Below, in pieces: positions 15,361 to 21,608 of a stretch of 27,445 bases of DNA. This DNA comes from JBBSJV01 sp038256935 (GTDB lineage Bacteria; Patescibacteriota; JACMRA01): assembly GCA_038256935.1 (NCBI GenBank), contig JBBSJV010000007.1, positions 1 to 27,445 on the forward strand. Direction: 5' to 3'. The notes beneath the pieces are model-generated. The model had not been told where the DNA came from. It ran no database searches and was given only the letters and a program-made list of their open reading frames with translations. Position 1 is the first letter of the stretch; every line of letters starts with the position of its first letter. Made by a program: the position numbers and the translations under genes.

Positions 15361-16557
15361 TTATTTAGTTTCTTTTTTATAACAAGTTAAGATGAATTTA
15401 TTATCACTGGATATTGTGTAAAGGACTAAATTCAAATCATAGGATTTAGTGATACTTTGAATAAAATTTAGATTTGTCATTTTATGCTTCCAAACCAGAA
15501 TTCTGGTATCTTTAGGTAAATCAATTTTTTCATCTTTATCATTTATAGGTAATTTTATTGTGTAATCAGATGGTAAAACTAAAGATAATTGTCTTTCTTT
15601 GTTTTCCAAATTAAAACTATATTCTAAATCCTCAGGTCCAACCCTCAAACCTAACCCCCTTGCAACAAAGAGATAATGATCTACTGTTGGGCTCTCATAC
15701 ATATATTTCTCATCATTAAAGCGATATGGATTTGGAGAGAAATTATTAAGAAATAGGAAGTCTCCAGAAAACATACTTTTTTCTATATTAAAAAGTGCTT
15801 TTTCTTGGTTGTTAAAGTTACCAAAGGTTCCTCCATATAGTAGAAATACATTTATTGAATTAGGATGATCTTGACTAATCTCATAAACGATTTCTTCAAA
15901 AGAATTGTTTTCAACATCCAGAATGCAAGGAATACAATCTAACTTTGGAAATTTTTTCTTGACATTTTGAATAGCCATTTCATTCATTTGGCTACTTATA
16001 TCTATTGCAATGTAACTGCCCAAAGAATTATTTTTATAAAGGTCTTGTAAAAAATCTACTACAGGCTTACCATTACCAGCTCCAATATCAAAAACATTTA
16101 TTTTAGCTTTTCCTATTAATTGCAATAATAACGGAACACTTAGAAGGTTCATTTTGTTGTATGGATCATAAATAGCAGCTGAACCAGCAGAGATATCATA
16201 CATGTCGTTCCAAACATTAGCACCGCCATCCATGTAGACATATTTTACATCAATAAGTTTTTTTTCCGTTAAATTCTTTTTTATTTCAATTATCTGTTTG
16301 TCATTTAAATGTTTGATGAATTCGGGTTTAGCCTCAACAACTAAACGTTTATTTGTTGGTTTATATTTAAAGCCAAGTGAAATGTAATCTTTTATAAGTT
16401 TAATATTATTTTGTGATCTTGCAATAAAAAATTTATCATTTATCTCTATCAATTCCAACTCTTTCTTTCCATTCAAAGTATCTTTAATCCAATTAGCTAC
16501 TGTTGGCTGAGACACGGCAAATTCATCTGAGATTTCTTTATTTTTGTAATGCTTCAT
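15361..16557 (-). CDS. HTH domain fused to EgtD-like histidine-type SAM methyltransferase
   Basis: 398 residues. Residues 1-28 look like a helix-turn-helix (KNKEISDEFAVSQPTVANWI). An all-alpha/beta linker with positive charge follows (30-105). A Methyltransf_33 (EgtD-like) domain occupies about 106-396: SAM motif I FDIGAGNGK (156-164), acidic IAIDIS (183-188), and YGGTFGNF (241-248) matching the GSTIGNF signature of histidine N-alpha-methyltransferases. EgtD makes the first step of ergothioneine synthesis, but no other ergothioneine gene is nearby and the fused HTH is unusual. It could be a regulator sensing SAM, or a modifier of another substrate. It converges with the ABC gene. Methyltransferase call is strong; substrate is inference. 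Confidence 0.8.
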   Translation of the reverse strand: MKHYKNKEISDEFAVSQPTVANWIKDTLNGKKELELIEINDKFFIARSQNNIKLIKDYISLGFKYKPTNKRLVVEAKPEFIKHLNDKQIIEIKKNLTEKKLIDVKYVYMDGGANVWNDMYDISAGSAAIYDPYNKMNLLSVPLLLQLIGKAKINVFDIGAGNGKPVVDFLQDLYKNNSLGSYIAIDISSQMNEMAIQNVKKKFPKLDCIPCILDVENNSFEEIVYEISQDHPNSINVFLLYGGTFGNFNNQEKALFNIEKSMFSGDFLFLNNFSPNPYRFNDEKYMYESPTVDHYLFVARGLGLRVGPEDLEYSFNLENKERQLSLVLPSDYTIKLPINDKDEKIDLPKDTRILVWKHKMTNLNFIQSITKSYDLNLVLYTISSDNKFILTCYKKETK

Positions 16558-16579
16558 AATAAAGGATATTGTTATTTTG

Positions 16580-16637
16580 TACTACTTTTTACGATTATTT
16601 GACAAATGTTTTATTTTTTTCGATGTTTTACTACTTT
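16580..16637 (-). promoter_or_regulatory. Direct repeats upstream of the HTH-methyltransferase gene
   Basis: TACTACTTT occurs at 16580-16588 and again at 16629-16637 (plus-strand reading), 49 bp apart, about five helical turns, in the otherwise AT-only 267-bp intergenic region. An operator pair for the adjacent HTH protein is possible. No clear -35/-10 pair was identified for this gene. Confidence 0.3.
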
Positions 16638-16824
16638 GAATTTCATTACAATTTTGTTCAAAGTTTTTATTTACTCTAAATACAACATTTATTATTGATG
16701 ATAATTCCAAATATTACATTTGGTCAATATTTTAGATGTATGCTCTGTGCTTTATTATAATCAAGTGTTTAATTAGATTATTTCATATTAAAACAAATTT
16801 ATTAAAAAATCAATTCTTTTACTT

Positions 16825-17055
16825 ATGTCTAACATGAAAATTGATGAGCTAAGCCCAAGAGAAAAAAGAAAGAGATTTAGAAACTTTGTTATTAATAACT
16901 TGAGAGAGATAAATTTAGCTGCAGGATTAATCAATGAAGAAATAACATTTAGAGATATACTGATAATTGCAACAAAGATACAAAACGAAGAAACTTTAAA
17001 TTCAACTAATATAGTATATAAATTAAGCCAAGTACTGGCTGTAAATAATAAGTAG
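16825..17055 (+). CDS. Small orphan protein, 76 residues
   Basis: An ATG-started frame (MSNMKIDELSPREKRKRFR...) of 76 residues. It has a basic N-terminal helix, then amphipathic helices, with no membrane segment and no recognised family. The opening SPREKRKR resembles the start of many small DNA- or RNA-binding helical proteins, which is only suggestive. It lies alone between the HTH-methyltransferase gene (divergent) and the PCD gene (convergent, 30 nt away). Codon use resembles the neighbouring orphans. Confidence 0.6.
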   Translation: MSNMKIDELSPREKRKRFRNFVINNLREINLAAGLINEEITFRDILIIATKIQNEETLNSTNIVYKLSQVLAVNNK

Positions 17056-17085
17056 TAAATTAGATTTGTTCACTTTTAAGCTTTA

Positions 17086-17328
17086 TTAAAGCCCTTCAAA
17101 CTCCCCATCCACAGCTTCCATCAGTTCTACATCTTTTTGGGTAATTTTATTACCTTGATCATGACTACATGACTCTACAACTACTTTGCCATAGGTTAGG
17201 TAAATCTCAGGGTGATGAGCTAGTTTTTCAGCAATTTCTCCCACCTTGTTTACAAACTCCAGAGCAGATTTAAAATCTTCGAACTCGTATTCTTTACTAA
17301 GTTTTGTACTGTTTGTGTGGCTTGTCAT
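17086..17328 (-). CDS. Pterin-4a-carbinolamine dehydratase-like protein (PCD/DCoH)
   Basis: 80 residues covering the core of the PCD fold: YEFEDFKSALEFVNKVGEIAEKLAHHPEIYLTYGKVVVESCSHDQG...ITQKDVELM. The paired histidines in AHHPEI and the later SHD are the active-site histidines of the family, so it may be catalytically competent. It lacks the N-terminal 15-20 residues present in many members. The family dehydrates 4a-hydroxytetrahydropterin, or in some lineages acts in molybdopterin or pterin metabolism; no aromatic amino-acid hydroxylase is nearby. Promoter TTTACA-17-TAAAAT ends 8 nt before the ATG. Confidence 0.88.
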   Translation of the reverse strand: MTSHTNSTKLSKEYEFEDFKSALEFVNKVGEIAEKLAHHPEIYLTYGKVVVESCSHDQGNKITQKDVELMEAVDGEFEGL

Positions 17329-17365
17329 ATTGTTTTATTTTAATAGTATTTTGCTCTTTTGTAAA
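17329..17365 (-). promoter_or_regulatory. PCD gene promoter, leaderless layout
   Basis: TTTACA at 17360-17365, 17-nt spacer, TAAAAT at 17337-17342, then 8 nt to the ATG at 17328. Transcription should start at or next to the start codon. Confidence 0.65.
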
Positions 17366-17382
17366 ACCATGACTTTCAATAA

Positions 17383-17411
17383 TTGTTAAAACAAATAATA
17401 TAGGATATAAT
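17383..17411 (+). promoter_or_regulatory. Promoter of the broken orphan gene
   Basis: TTGTTA (17383-17388), 17-nt spacer, consensus TATAAT (17406-17411). The predicted start site is about 10 nt before the TTG start codon at 17428, with no Shine-Dalgarno sequence. It is the best-matching -10 in the window. Confidence 0.7.
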
Positions 17412-17427
17412 ATTAATATTAAGTATT

Positions 17428-18296
17428 TTGTATCCAATACCAATTGAAGCTGTAAGTCGAGCTGAATCAATTAAAAAACCTGAAGAGGGTAAAGATATAA
17501 CTAGTTCAATACATCAGGTAAAATTGGCTTTACTAAAGCTTGATGATTATGGCGCACCTAGTGCGGTCACAACAATGCAGCTTTTTGAGCATTTACAGCC
17601 TTCGCTTAATAAGATTCGAACTGTTATTGACTCACCCTTGAAAACTATGCATAAAATGGATCTTAGATCGTATCTAAAAGACTTGTAAACCAAGCTAAAA
17701 ATCTTGAAACAAAACCCCTTTTAGTTGCTCAATGCCTTGAAGTAATTCAAGAAATCCAAACTCGCCTAAACTACAACGAAGTATCCAATAAAAATCTAAA
17801 CCCTGAACAAAGCCCATCATCTACACCACTTGAACAAGAATTTAGTAATAGACTGAGTATGGTAGTTTTAGATCCTGCCACAGGTAGAGAAACCAGCCTT
17901 AGAATAATTGTAAAAAGCAAAACAACAACTTCTCAAAGAGAGCTAAGAGTTAAATACGAGGCTGTCATGAATAAAAATTTTCTAAAGCTTGTGGAATTTG
18001 GTAAACATCTTAAAGATTCAGTTGAAAGTGGAGAGCTAGATGATGACATTGAAAAAACTGTAAACGAAGCAGCATCTATAATGTATGTAACAGCTGGATT
18101 GTTTCAAAAAATCCTGAAAAACAGCCCAAATACTCCAATATTTGTAAAGTTAAAATACGAAAAAGTACAACCACATATTGAGCAAATCTATAATGACTTA
18201 ACAACCAATTTTGCAATAACTTCAGAGCAACTTGAGGAACTAAATAAATATAAAAACTACTTTGATAATTGTCTTGAGCTGGGATTAGAAGAATGA
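17428..18296 (+). pseudogene. Orphan helical protein gene split by a -1 frameshift
   Basis: Two adjacent frames make one coherent protein. The first runs from TTG at 17428 to a stop at 17686-17688 (86 residues, ending RSYLKDL). The second is open from 17667 to 18296 but has no start codon before the ATG at 17859. Its upstream part still reads like protein (LVNQAKNLETKPLLVAQCLE... then a Pro/Ser/Thr linker). A one-base shift within CTAAAAGAC (17674-17682) joins them into about 289 residues: an N-terminal helical domain, a linker near 120-140, and a C-terminal helical domain rich in Lys and Glu. No family recognised. It may be a real mutation, programmed slippage, or a missed A in a homopolymer. 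It converges with ychF, 5 nt away. Confidence 0.7.
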
Positions 18297-18301
18297 TTGA
18301 A

Positions 18302-19351
18302 CTACCCCCCAATCTTAAACTCAGTCACGTCTCCATCTTGAAATTCGTATTCTTTCCCCATTGTCTTTACCGCGCCTTTATCAAAACAACCTTTCCAGCC
18401 GTTATTAGCTACAAAATCATCAAAACTGACAACCTCTGCTTTGATAAATTTCTTTTCAAAATCAGTGTGGATCCTACCCGCGCATTGCGGGGCTTTCATC
18501 CCTTTTACAAATGTCCAAGCTCTGACTTCTTTGACTCCAGCTGTCAGGTAAGTTGCTAGATTTAAAGTTTTGAAACAACTTCTGATCATCCCGTCAAGAC
18601 CAGCTTCTTCGCTAAATCCAAGCTCCACACGATCTTCTTTTTCCATTTCAGCTAATTCTGCTTCCTGTAGGATATCTAGTTTAAAATCAGCGTTAAACTC
18701 TACATTTTCCCCACCTTGAGTGATGTTACCAAGTCTTAAAATTGGCTTATCTGTTAATAGGTTTAATTGCTTTCTAAAATGCACTACTTCTTCATCCCAA
18801 GTATCATCCATAGTAAAACTGCTTGCTGGTTCGATTTTATTTAAAACTTCGAGGATTTTCTCACAAAGTGAGACCTTGGCTTGCCCATGCGGGTCTTTTT
18901 TGGCTTCTTTTTGCAGCCTTGGCAGGATATTTTCTAACTTTTTCTCATCACTCATAGTCAGCTCGATCATCAGGATTTCAAAATCTTCTTGAGGGTTGAC
19001 TCTATCTTCGACGTGGATAATATCTTTATTTTCAAAACATCTCAGCACCATCAAAATCATATCTGTTTCTTGAATATGAGATAAAAACTGGTTTCCAAGA
19101 CCTTCACCTTGATGAGCATTTTTGATAAGCCCTGCAATGTCTTTAAATTCAATAGCAGCAGGAACAATTTTTTCCGCGCTCACAATATCAGAGAGAGCTT
19201 GGAGCCTGCTATCAGGTACTTCTACTACTCCATCGTGAGGGTCAATAGTAGTAAAAGGAAAGTTTTGGGCAGGTACTGATCTTTTGGTAAGAAGATTAAA
19301 AAGTGAAGATTTTCCTGCATTTGGCAGGCCAACAAGTCCGACTGAGAGCAT
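18302..19351 (-). CDS. ychF: Redox-regulated ATPase/GTPase YchF (OLA1 family)
   Basis: 349 residues, close to the usual 363. G1 GLPNAGKSS (8-16), switch region NFPFTTIDPHDG (30-41), G3 DIAGLIKNAHQGEGLGNQFL, then the HVEDRVNP segment characteristic of YchF. A coiled-coil region around 130-190 and a C-terminal TGS domain (about 265-348, ending EYEFQDGDVTEFKIGG) follow. YchF binds ATP in preference to GTP and associates with ribosomes; it is nearly universal in bacteria. The start codon is supported by a leaderless-type promoter. It converges with the orphan gene at 18296. Confidence 0.97.
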   Translation of the reverse strand: MLSVGLVGLPNAGKSSLFNLLTKRSVPAQNFPFTTIDPHDGVVEVPDSRLQALSDIVSAEKIVPAAIEFKDIAGLIKNAHQGEGLGNQFLSHIQETDMILMVLRCFENKDIIHVEDRVNPQEDFEILMIELTMSDEKKLENILPRLQKEAKKDPHGQAKVSLCEKILEVLNKIEPASSFTMDDTWDEEVVHFRKQLNLLTDKPILRLGNITQGGENVEFNADFKLDILQEAELAEMEKEDRVELGFSEEAGLDGMIRSCFKTLNLATYLTAGVKEVRAWTFVKGMKAPQCAGRIHTDFEKKFIKAEVVSFDDFVANNGWKGCFDKGAVKTMGKEYEFQDGDVTEFKIGG

Positions 19352-19389
19352 ATATTAGATATTAAGCAACTAAAAGAGCATAAAGTCAA
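19352..19389 (-). promoter_or_regulatory. ychF promoter, leaderless layout
   Basis: TTGACT (19384-19389), 19-nt spacer, TAATAT (19359-19364), 7 nt, ATG. The -35 is only 4 bp from the left end of structured array R2. Confidence 0.65.
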
Positions 19390-19393
19390 ATGT

Positions 19394-19690
19394 GGCCACA
19401 CGGCAATTGAGAGAAAGGCAATGCGATATCATTAGCTAGAACAGATCGGACTTGCTCCGATCCTAGGGTGTCAGGTTACAAAGTAACCGAACCGAAGGGG
19501 CCCGACTTGATCGGGACTGTTTGGTTCAGATTCCACACGGCGACTGAGAGGAGTGCTAAGCGACAGCTAAGCATGAACAGGCTGGACATGCTCCAGCCCC
19601 AACTTAGAGAAAGCCACACGTCGAGCGAGGGTGCTAGGTTTGGTACAAACCGAAACGAAGTGACCTGACTACTGGGTTCCCGACAAATCT
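19394..19690. repeat. Structured repeat array R2 (candidate ncRNA or mobile element)
   Basis: Four modules alternate A-B-A-B. A1 (19394-19462): GGCCACACGG start, TGAGAG, hairpin GATCGGA-CTTGC-TCCGATC (19444-19462). B1 (about 19463-19523): hairpin GGTTAC-AAA-GTAACC (19474-19488) and CCCGA-CTTGA-TCGGG (19501-19515). A2 (19532-19598): TGCTAAGC-GACA-GCTAAGCA (19554-19573) and GGCTGGA-CATGC-TCCAGCC (19580-19598). B2 (19613-19690): GGTTTG-GTA-CAAACC (19637-19651), ending GGGTTCCCGACAAAT. Arms differ between copies but pairing is kept. A 66-codon open frame at 19468-19668 crosses the hairpins and is not credible as protein. Confidence 0.78.
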
Positions 19691-19731
19691 ATTGATTTGG
19701 TGGGTGGTCTTGTTCAGAACATTTTGATTAA

Positions 19732-20133
19732 TTACCCACGAGCTGACTTACTCTGTTTTGGAGCCATTTTCAACAAATCCCCTATACTTTGACCAAGTCT
19801 TCTAAATAGTAAAAAGCTTGCCGCCCAAGAAATTGGCAGCCAGGGTGGGATTCCCAAAAAAATATTGTTACTAAAGATCCAAACTCCTGTTTCTGAACTT
19901 AATATATCTCCAGCCGGGCCTATCAGACTCGCTAAGATGCTACTGATTAAATCAATACTAGAAAACCTAAGACTCAATAAGACCAGTCCAAAGATCACAC
20001 AAAAAATTCCCACCAGCCAATTATTTCCATTTTGAAATACAATTAAATACAAAAAATTAACGGCGATTACAATTTCAATTAATAACTCAATAATAACTCT
20101 TTTTAAAGTGATAGCTGCGGTTGGATATATCAT
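19732..20133 (-). CDS. Small polytopic membrane protein, family not recognised
   Basis: 133 residues with about four hydrophobic segments (approximately 8-30, 38-58, 62-82, 96-112). Between the last two is IGPAGDILSSETGVWIFSNNIFLGIPPWLPISW. The GxPxWLPxxW pattern and the preceding GP-x-GD recall small DUF2878-like or related membrane proteins, but I would not assign a family. The C-terminus is basic (MAPKQSKSARG) and should face the cytoplasm. Its stop is 41 nt from array R2. TTGCTT-17-AATAAT lies just before the ATG. Confidence 0.7.
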   Translation of the reverse strand: MIYPTAAITLKRVIIELLIEIVIAVNFLYLIVFQNGNNWLVGIFCVIFGLVLLSLRFSSIDLISSILASLIGPAGDILSSETGVWIFSNNIFLGIPPWLPISWAASFLLFRRLGQSIGDLLKMAPKQSKSARG

Positions 20134-20236
20134 ATCTAATTATTCATTGAATACAACTAATAAGCAATCATGACTTGCGACTATAACTGGATAATAACTT
20201 AGTTTAGATTATGTTTTATGGATTTAAATAACAAAA

Positions 20237-20258
20237 AGTCCCTCATAACGAGGGAAAA
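20237..20258 (-). terminator. Rho-independent terminator after tRNA-Asn
   Basis: On the minus strand TCCCTC-GTTAT-GAGGGA is followed by CTTTTTG, about 17 nt after the tRNA CCA end. The opposite flank (AAAATTTT) may give weak activity on the plus strand too. Confidence 0.75.
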
Positions 20259-20268
20259 TTTTAATTAG

Positions 20269-20343
20269 TGGCTCCGAAAGTAGGATTCGAACCTACGACC
20301 AATTGATTAACAGTCAACTGCTCTACCGCTGAGCTATTTCGGA
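20269..20343 (-). tRNA. tRNA-Asn (GTT anticodon)
   Basis: Cloverleaf on the minus strand: acceptor TCCGAAA pairs with TTTCGGA, discriminator G, CCA encoded. The D arm is GCTC-AGCGGTA-GAGC, the anticodon arm GTTGA-CTGTTAA-TCAAT with anticodon GTT, the T arm GTAGG-TTCGAAT-CCTAC. No intron. It has its own promoter and terminator. Confidence 0.96.
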
Positions 20344-20353
20344 ATACGTTTTG

Positions 20354-20382
20354 ATACTGCAATAAAATTTTTATTTCGTCAA
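20354..20382 (-). promoter_or_regulatory. tRNA-Asn promoter
   Basis: TTGACG (20377-20382), 17-nt spacer, CAGTAT (20354-20359), then 10 nt to the mature tRNA 5' end. Confidence 0.5.
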
Positions 20383-20417
20383 GACATAATCCACTTAGGC
20401 CAATGATTTAGTTAAAT

Positions 20418-20441
20418 AAAAAACCCCACGATAAAGTGGGG
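20418..20441 (-). terminator. Rho-independent terminator of the DUF4383-like gene
   Basis: On the minus strand CCCCAC-TTTATC-GTGGGG is followed by TTTTTT, 24 nt after the stop codon of the gene ending at 20465. It is a textbook hairpin plus U-run. Confidence 0.85.
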
Positions 20442-20464
20442 TAAAAATTAATTTTATTTTAGAT

Positions 20465-20848
20465 TTACATAGCTTTGACTTCCTTATGATCAGGAAGGGC
20501 AAAACCAGAAATTAAAAGTCCATCTGCAAGAACGATATGCAAGATATCATCTGTAAAGTCAATGTGGATAAATCCTAAGATCATATCATTAGGCCATACT
20601 AGACCTAATACTGCTACTAGAGCATAGACTAAACCAAAACCTTTAAGGTAATAGTTAGCATATTTGTCTGACTTAGATCCGATTAGACCCAAAATACCAG
20701 ATAAAATATGGACTAAATTGTGAGCTAGGTTAACTACAAACCATTGAATACCTATAAAACCTAAGATTGGATTACTAAAAAATCCAATTACTCCGACTAG
20801 TAGAAATACTACTCCGAAGATTAAAGAAATAGAACGTTTAAGTGACAT
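20465..20848 (-). CDS. DUF4383-like membrane protein
   Basis: 127 residues, four membrane helices (about 5-25, 36-58, 69-88, 100-120). The first reads ISLIFGVVFLLVGVIGFFSNP, then NLAHNLVHILSGILGLIGSKS, YYLKGFGLVYALVAVLGLVWP, and DILHIVLADGLLISGFALP. The two His-containing helices (NxxHxxxGxxG and LHxxLA) are the DUF4383 pattern. The role of the family is unknown. The gene is monocistronic: a strong terminator follows immediately. No Shine-Dalgarno or TTGACA box at leaderless distance was seen upstream. Confidence 0.8.
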   Translation of the reverse strand: MSLKRSISLIFGVVFLLVGVIGFFSNPILGFIGIQWFVVNLAHNLVHILSGILGLIGSKSDKYANYYLKGFGLVYALVAVLGLVWPNDMILGFIHIDFTDDILHIVLADGLLISGFALPDHKEVKAM

Positions 20849-21169
20849 AAAATTTTACATTTCAATTAAAAAAATTGTATTTTATTGTAGATATAGTTAT
20901 TGATAAATGTCAGTAGTGTTTTTATTTACTAATAATTTAAACTATTTTAAATACTTATTTTTATCTTAATAAGATTCATATAAAAATGATCTTATTTTAT
21001 CTTCTAGAAATATATTGTTGTTATTTAATTAATATTAGTATAAATCTATTAAAATCACCTGACTTTTAAAACTCGTTTCAATTTGTAGTAAATATTTATA
21101 AGGTTTTGTGACTAGAAGAATATTAAAATAAAATTGACTAGCTAAGATTAATAATTTTATTTCTTGGTT
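20849..21169. other. AT-rich intergenic stretch
   Basis: Very AT-rich, stops in all frames, no hairpin of note. The only features are promoter-like elements at its right end (see next entry). Confidence 0.5.
21134..21169 (+). promoter_or_regulatory. Promoter of the 46-aa membrane peptide
   Basis: TTGACT (21134-21139), 17-nt spacer, weak -10 TTATTT (21157-21162), 7 nt to ATG: the leaderless spacing seen at other genes here. Confidence 0.45.
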
Positions 21170-21310
21170 ATGCTTCAATATAAAAATATAATTATTATTG
21201 TATTTATTTTACTTACAAGTATTATTGTATTAACTAAATTCAATTATCAAAGAAATGGATTTGAAAGTAACAACTTGCAATCTTCGGTCTATAGCTCATC
21301 TTTATTTTAA
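21170..21310 (+). CDS. Predicted 46-residue single-pass membrane peptide
   Basis: ATG to TAA in a region with no other gene. Residues 6-22 are a strongly hydrophobic helix (NIIIIVFILLTSIIVLT) preceded by a Lys and followed by a polar, Ser/Asn-rich tail. It could be a small membrane peptide or a cleavable signal remnant. Support comes from the correctly spaced promoter and the compact hydrophobic profile; in AT-rich DNA such frames can arise by chance, so confidence is moderate. Confidence 0.45.
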   Translation: MLQYKNIIIIVFILLTSIIVLTKFNYQRNGFESNNLQSSVYSSSLF

Positions 21311-21337
21311 TATGTGTAACAAATCAAGGTATTGCTA

Positions 21338-21603
21338 GGGGGGGGGGTGGAAAATGGCGATGAGGGCATCGCCTCTACGAAGAATGATTTGTTTTTTGTA
21401 GCGGAACCTTTACGGTTCCATCATGGCACACACAAAAAAGGAAAATTGTCGGGGGTGTTAAAGGATAGGTCTTATCTACGGGTGAGGGTGGCGACACGGT
21501 GGTCTCCTCTACGAGAATGGCAAGGTTGAAAAATGGAGGCGAGTCACCAATGGAATGGCAAGTTTTCCGCTACGGGAATGGAACCGTAAGGGTTGCGCTA
21601 CAA
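21338..21603. repeat. G-rich palindromic repeat cluster R3
   Basis: The region starts with a run of ten G (21338-21347). Hairpin units follow: GGCGATG-AG-GGCATCGCC (near 21356-21376) followed by TCTACGA; GTAGCGGAACC-TTTAC-GGTTCC (about 21399-21420); TATCTACGGG...CTCCTCTACGAG (21473-21515); and CCGCTACGGG...GGAACC-GTAAG-GGTTGCGCTACA (21570-21602). The recurring pieces CTACG(A/G), GAATGG and GGAACC...GGTTCC resemble the GTAG-x-GGxxACC repeats common in many bacterial genomes. A 65-codon frame at 21332-21529 crosses the repeats and is not credible. Confidence 0.65.
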
Positions 21604-21608
21604 GGGTT

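Noticed and set aside
19468..19668. 66-codon open frame inside R2
   Set aside because: It crosses four hairpins of the repeat array and has low-complexity, Arg/Thr-rich content typical of structured DNA; the stems, not the codons, are conserved between copies.
9331..19690. TnpB/IscB guide RNA or group I/II intron in the arrays
   Set aside because: No TnpB, IscB, reverse transcriptase or homing endonuclease gene is adjacent, and I see none of the hallmark catalytic-core motifs.
21332..21529. 65-codon open frame across the ten-G run
   Set aside because: It is made of palindromic repeats and would be destroyed by any slippage of the G run; no promoter or start context.
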